A stretch of DNA of 7,315 nt from Gammaproteobacteria bacterium (GTDB lineage Bacteria; Pseudomonadota; Gammaproteobacteria; CAJXQU01). Both the position numbers and the translations under genes were made by a program. This document shows, in pieces, positions 6,277 through 7,315 of this stretch. Below the pieces are notes generated by a model. The model was not told where the DNA came from, made no database searches, and saw nothing but the letters and a program-made list of their open reading frames with translations. Positions within the stretch are counted from its first letter, which is position 1. The number at the start of each line of letters is the position of its first letter. Location of the stretch: contig JALSSM010000422.1 in the NCBI GenBank assembly GCA_026984275.1, positions 1 to 7,315 on the forward strand, read 5' to 3'.

Positions 6277-7086
6277 ATGAAATTATTAATGATTTTTTTA
6301 TTATCTTTATTGTCACTGGGCACAGCTTCTGCTGCAGACCTGACTACCGATGAAATTGTAAACCGAGCAAACCTGGCTACTTATTATCAGGGCAAGGATG
6401 GTGTTGCCAAGGTGAAAATGACAATCACGGATAGTCAGGATCGAAAGCGTGAGCGTAAACTGACGATTCTTCGTCGAGATGAACCGGATACTGATGATCT
6501 GGAAAACGGTGCCTACCGAGGTAATCAGAAATTTTATGTTTATTTTTCACGTCCCGCTGACGTTAACAAAATGGTTTTCATGGTCTGGAAAAATCTGGAA
6601 AAAGATGATGATCGCTGGTTGTATCTTCCCGCGCTTGATCTGGTCAAGCGAATCGCCGCATCAGACAAACGTACCAGTTTTGTTGGCTCGGATTTCTTTT
6701 ACGAAGATGTTTCCGGTCGTGATATTGATGAAGATGAACATGAGCTGGTTGAAACAACGGATAAGTATTATGTGATCAAAAATACACCCAAAGATCCTGC
6801 TTCAGTTGAGTTTGCTTATTTCAAAATGTATATCCATAAGAAAACGTTTATTCCTGTACAGGTAGAGTTTTATGATTCTCAGGATAAAAAATACCGTGTC
6901 GCCCGGGCATTAAAAGTTGACACGATCCAGGGCTATCCAACAGTGACAAAATCCAGTATGGAAAGTCTGCAGACAGGTAGCAAAACGGTGATGGAATATA
7001 CATCTGTTAAGTACGATACGGGATTGCCAGATAATATCTTTACAGAACGCTATCTAAGAAAAGCGCCGAGGAAATACCTTAAATAA
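6277..7086 (+). CDS. Periplasmic LolA-like 'outer membrane lipoprotein-sorting protein'
   Basis: This 269-residue secreted protein has a signal peptide (hydrophobic 3-16, cleavage likely after ASA at 17-19). The mature part carries the signature of the LolA-like family often annotated as outer membrane lipoprotein-sorting protein: FSRPADVNKMVFMVW (90-104), DDRWLYLPALDLVKRIA (111-127) and GSDFFYEDVSGRD (137-149), then beta strands rich in YFKMYIHKKTFIPVQVEFYD. The fold is expected to be a half-barrel that holds an acyl chain or other hydrophobic ligand in the periplasm. It is not LolA itself, which is shorter and lacks these motifs. Genes of this family commonly follow an RND/MMPL exporter, as here (5-base gap, ribosome site AAGGAG at 6261-6266), so it probably takes cargo from the exporter. 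The last gene begins one base after its stop codon. The ligand is unknown. Confidence 0.88.
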   Translation: MKLLMIFLLSLLSLGTASAADLTTDEIVNRANLATYYQGKDGVAKVKMTITDSQDRKRERKLTILRRDEPDTDDLENGAYRGNQKFYVYFSRPADVNKMVFMVWKNLEKDDDRWLYLPALDLVKRIAASDKRTSFVGSDFFYEDVSGRDIDEDEHELVETTDKYYVIKNTPKDPASVEFAYFKMYIHKKTFIPVQVEFYDSQDKKYRVARALKVDTIQGYPTVTKSSMESLQTGSKTVMEYTSVKYDTGLPDNIFTERYLRKAPRKYLK

Positions 7087-7087
7087 A

Positions 7088-7315
7088 ATGAAATACAGGC
7101 TCCTGTTATTATTACTTTTCTCTGTCTTCCAGGTTCAGGCTGAGGAACCGGCTCTGCCTCAAGGACTGGAAGACGAAGTTGAAGAAATCCAGGGAGAAGA
7201 CAAGGAGGACATTAACCAACCTTCACTACCGGAAGGTCTGGAAGATTCATCGATTTCGATCGAGAGCAATGAGCCTGGTTTGCCTGCAGGTCTTGATGAA
7301 CTTTCTGAAGAGACG
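7088..7315 (+). CDS. Secreted protein with PxLPxGLE repeats, 3' partial
   Basis: ATG 7088 begins one base after the preceding stop, with GAGGAAA at 7068-7074 as a somewhat distant ribosome site (13 bases). The 76 visible codons encode a signal peptide (MKYRLLLLLLFSVFQVQA, cleavage probably after residue 18), then an acidic, low-complexity region with three copies of a nine-residue motif: PALPQGLED (21-29), PSLPEGLED (45-53) and PGLPAGLDE (63-71). The linkers are rich in Glu, Asp and Ser. The frame is still open at the window end, so the main domain is not visible. From its place after an exporter and a LolA-like protein I suspect an outer-membrane or cell-surface component of the same system, possibly a beta barrel with a disordered N-terminal extension, but the window does not show this. 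Confidence 0.75.
   Translation, partial: MKYRLLLLLLFSVFQVQAEEPALPQGLEDEVEEIQGEDKEDINQPSLPEGLEDSSISIESNEPGLPAGLDELSEET

Overview
This window reads as chromosomal DNA from a moderately AT-rich, sulfide-oxidising proteobacterium, most likely gammaproteobacterial. That assignment is an inference. It rests on a type I sulfide:quinone oxidoreductase that closely resembles the Acidithiobacillus ferrooxidans enzyme as I remember it, and on a GTPase/roadblock gene set of a kind I associate with beta- and gammaproteobacteria. No mobile element, CRISPR array, tRNA or rRNA gene was seen.

Left part (1-2193, + strand): a three-gene signalling module. It begins with a 5'-truncated protein carrying a receiver-like N-terminal domain and a helical C-terminal domain. 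Next comes a small P-loop GTPase of the MglA/COG2229 kind, overlapping the first gene by 8 bases, and then a roadblock/LC7 (MglB-like) protein. The GTPase has an intact P-loop, but the G3 segment that normally carries the catalytic glutamine is not recognisable. The 119 bases between the GTPase and the roadblock start hold a perfect 14-bp palindrome and a 34-codon open frame of unclear status.

Middle (2229-3509, - strand): sqr, convergent with the roadblock gene across a 35-base gap that holds a weak, possibly bidirectional terminator. All three catalytic cysteines expected of a type I enzyme are present.

Divergent control region (3510-3616): three tandem copies of a palindrome of form TATTAG-N6-CTWATA, overlaid by plausible -35/-10 pairs facing both ways. 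It looks like a shared operator controlling sqr on one side and an envelope operon on the other.

Right part (3617-7315, + strand): a tightly packed operon encoding an 884-residue RND/MMPL-type inner-membrane exporter, a periplasmic LolA-like lipoprotein-sorting-type protein, and the start of a secreted protein with a repeated PxLPxGLE motif that runs off the window.

The most interesting hypothesis is that sulfide oxidation (periplasmic sulfane sulfur production by Sqr) and this exporter/LolA-like/repeat-protein system answer to the same regulator. The envelope operon would then handle something produced during, or needed for, growth on sulfide.
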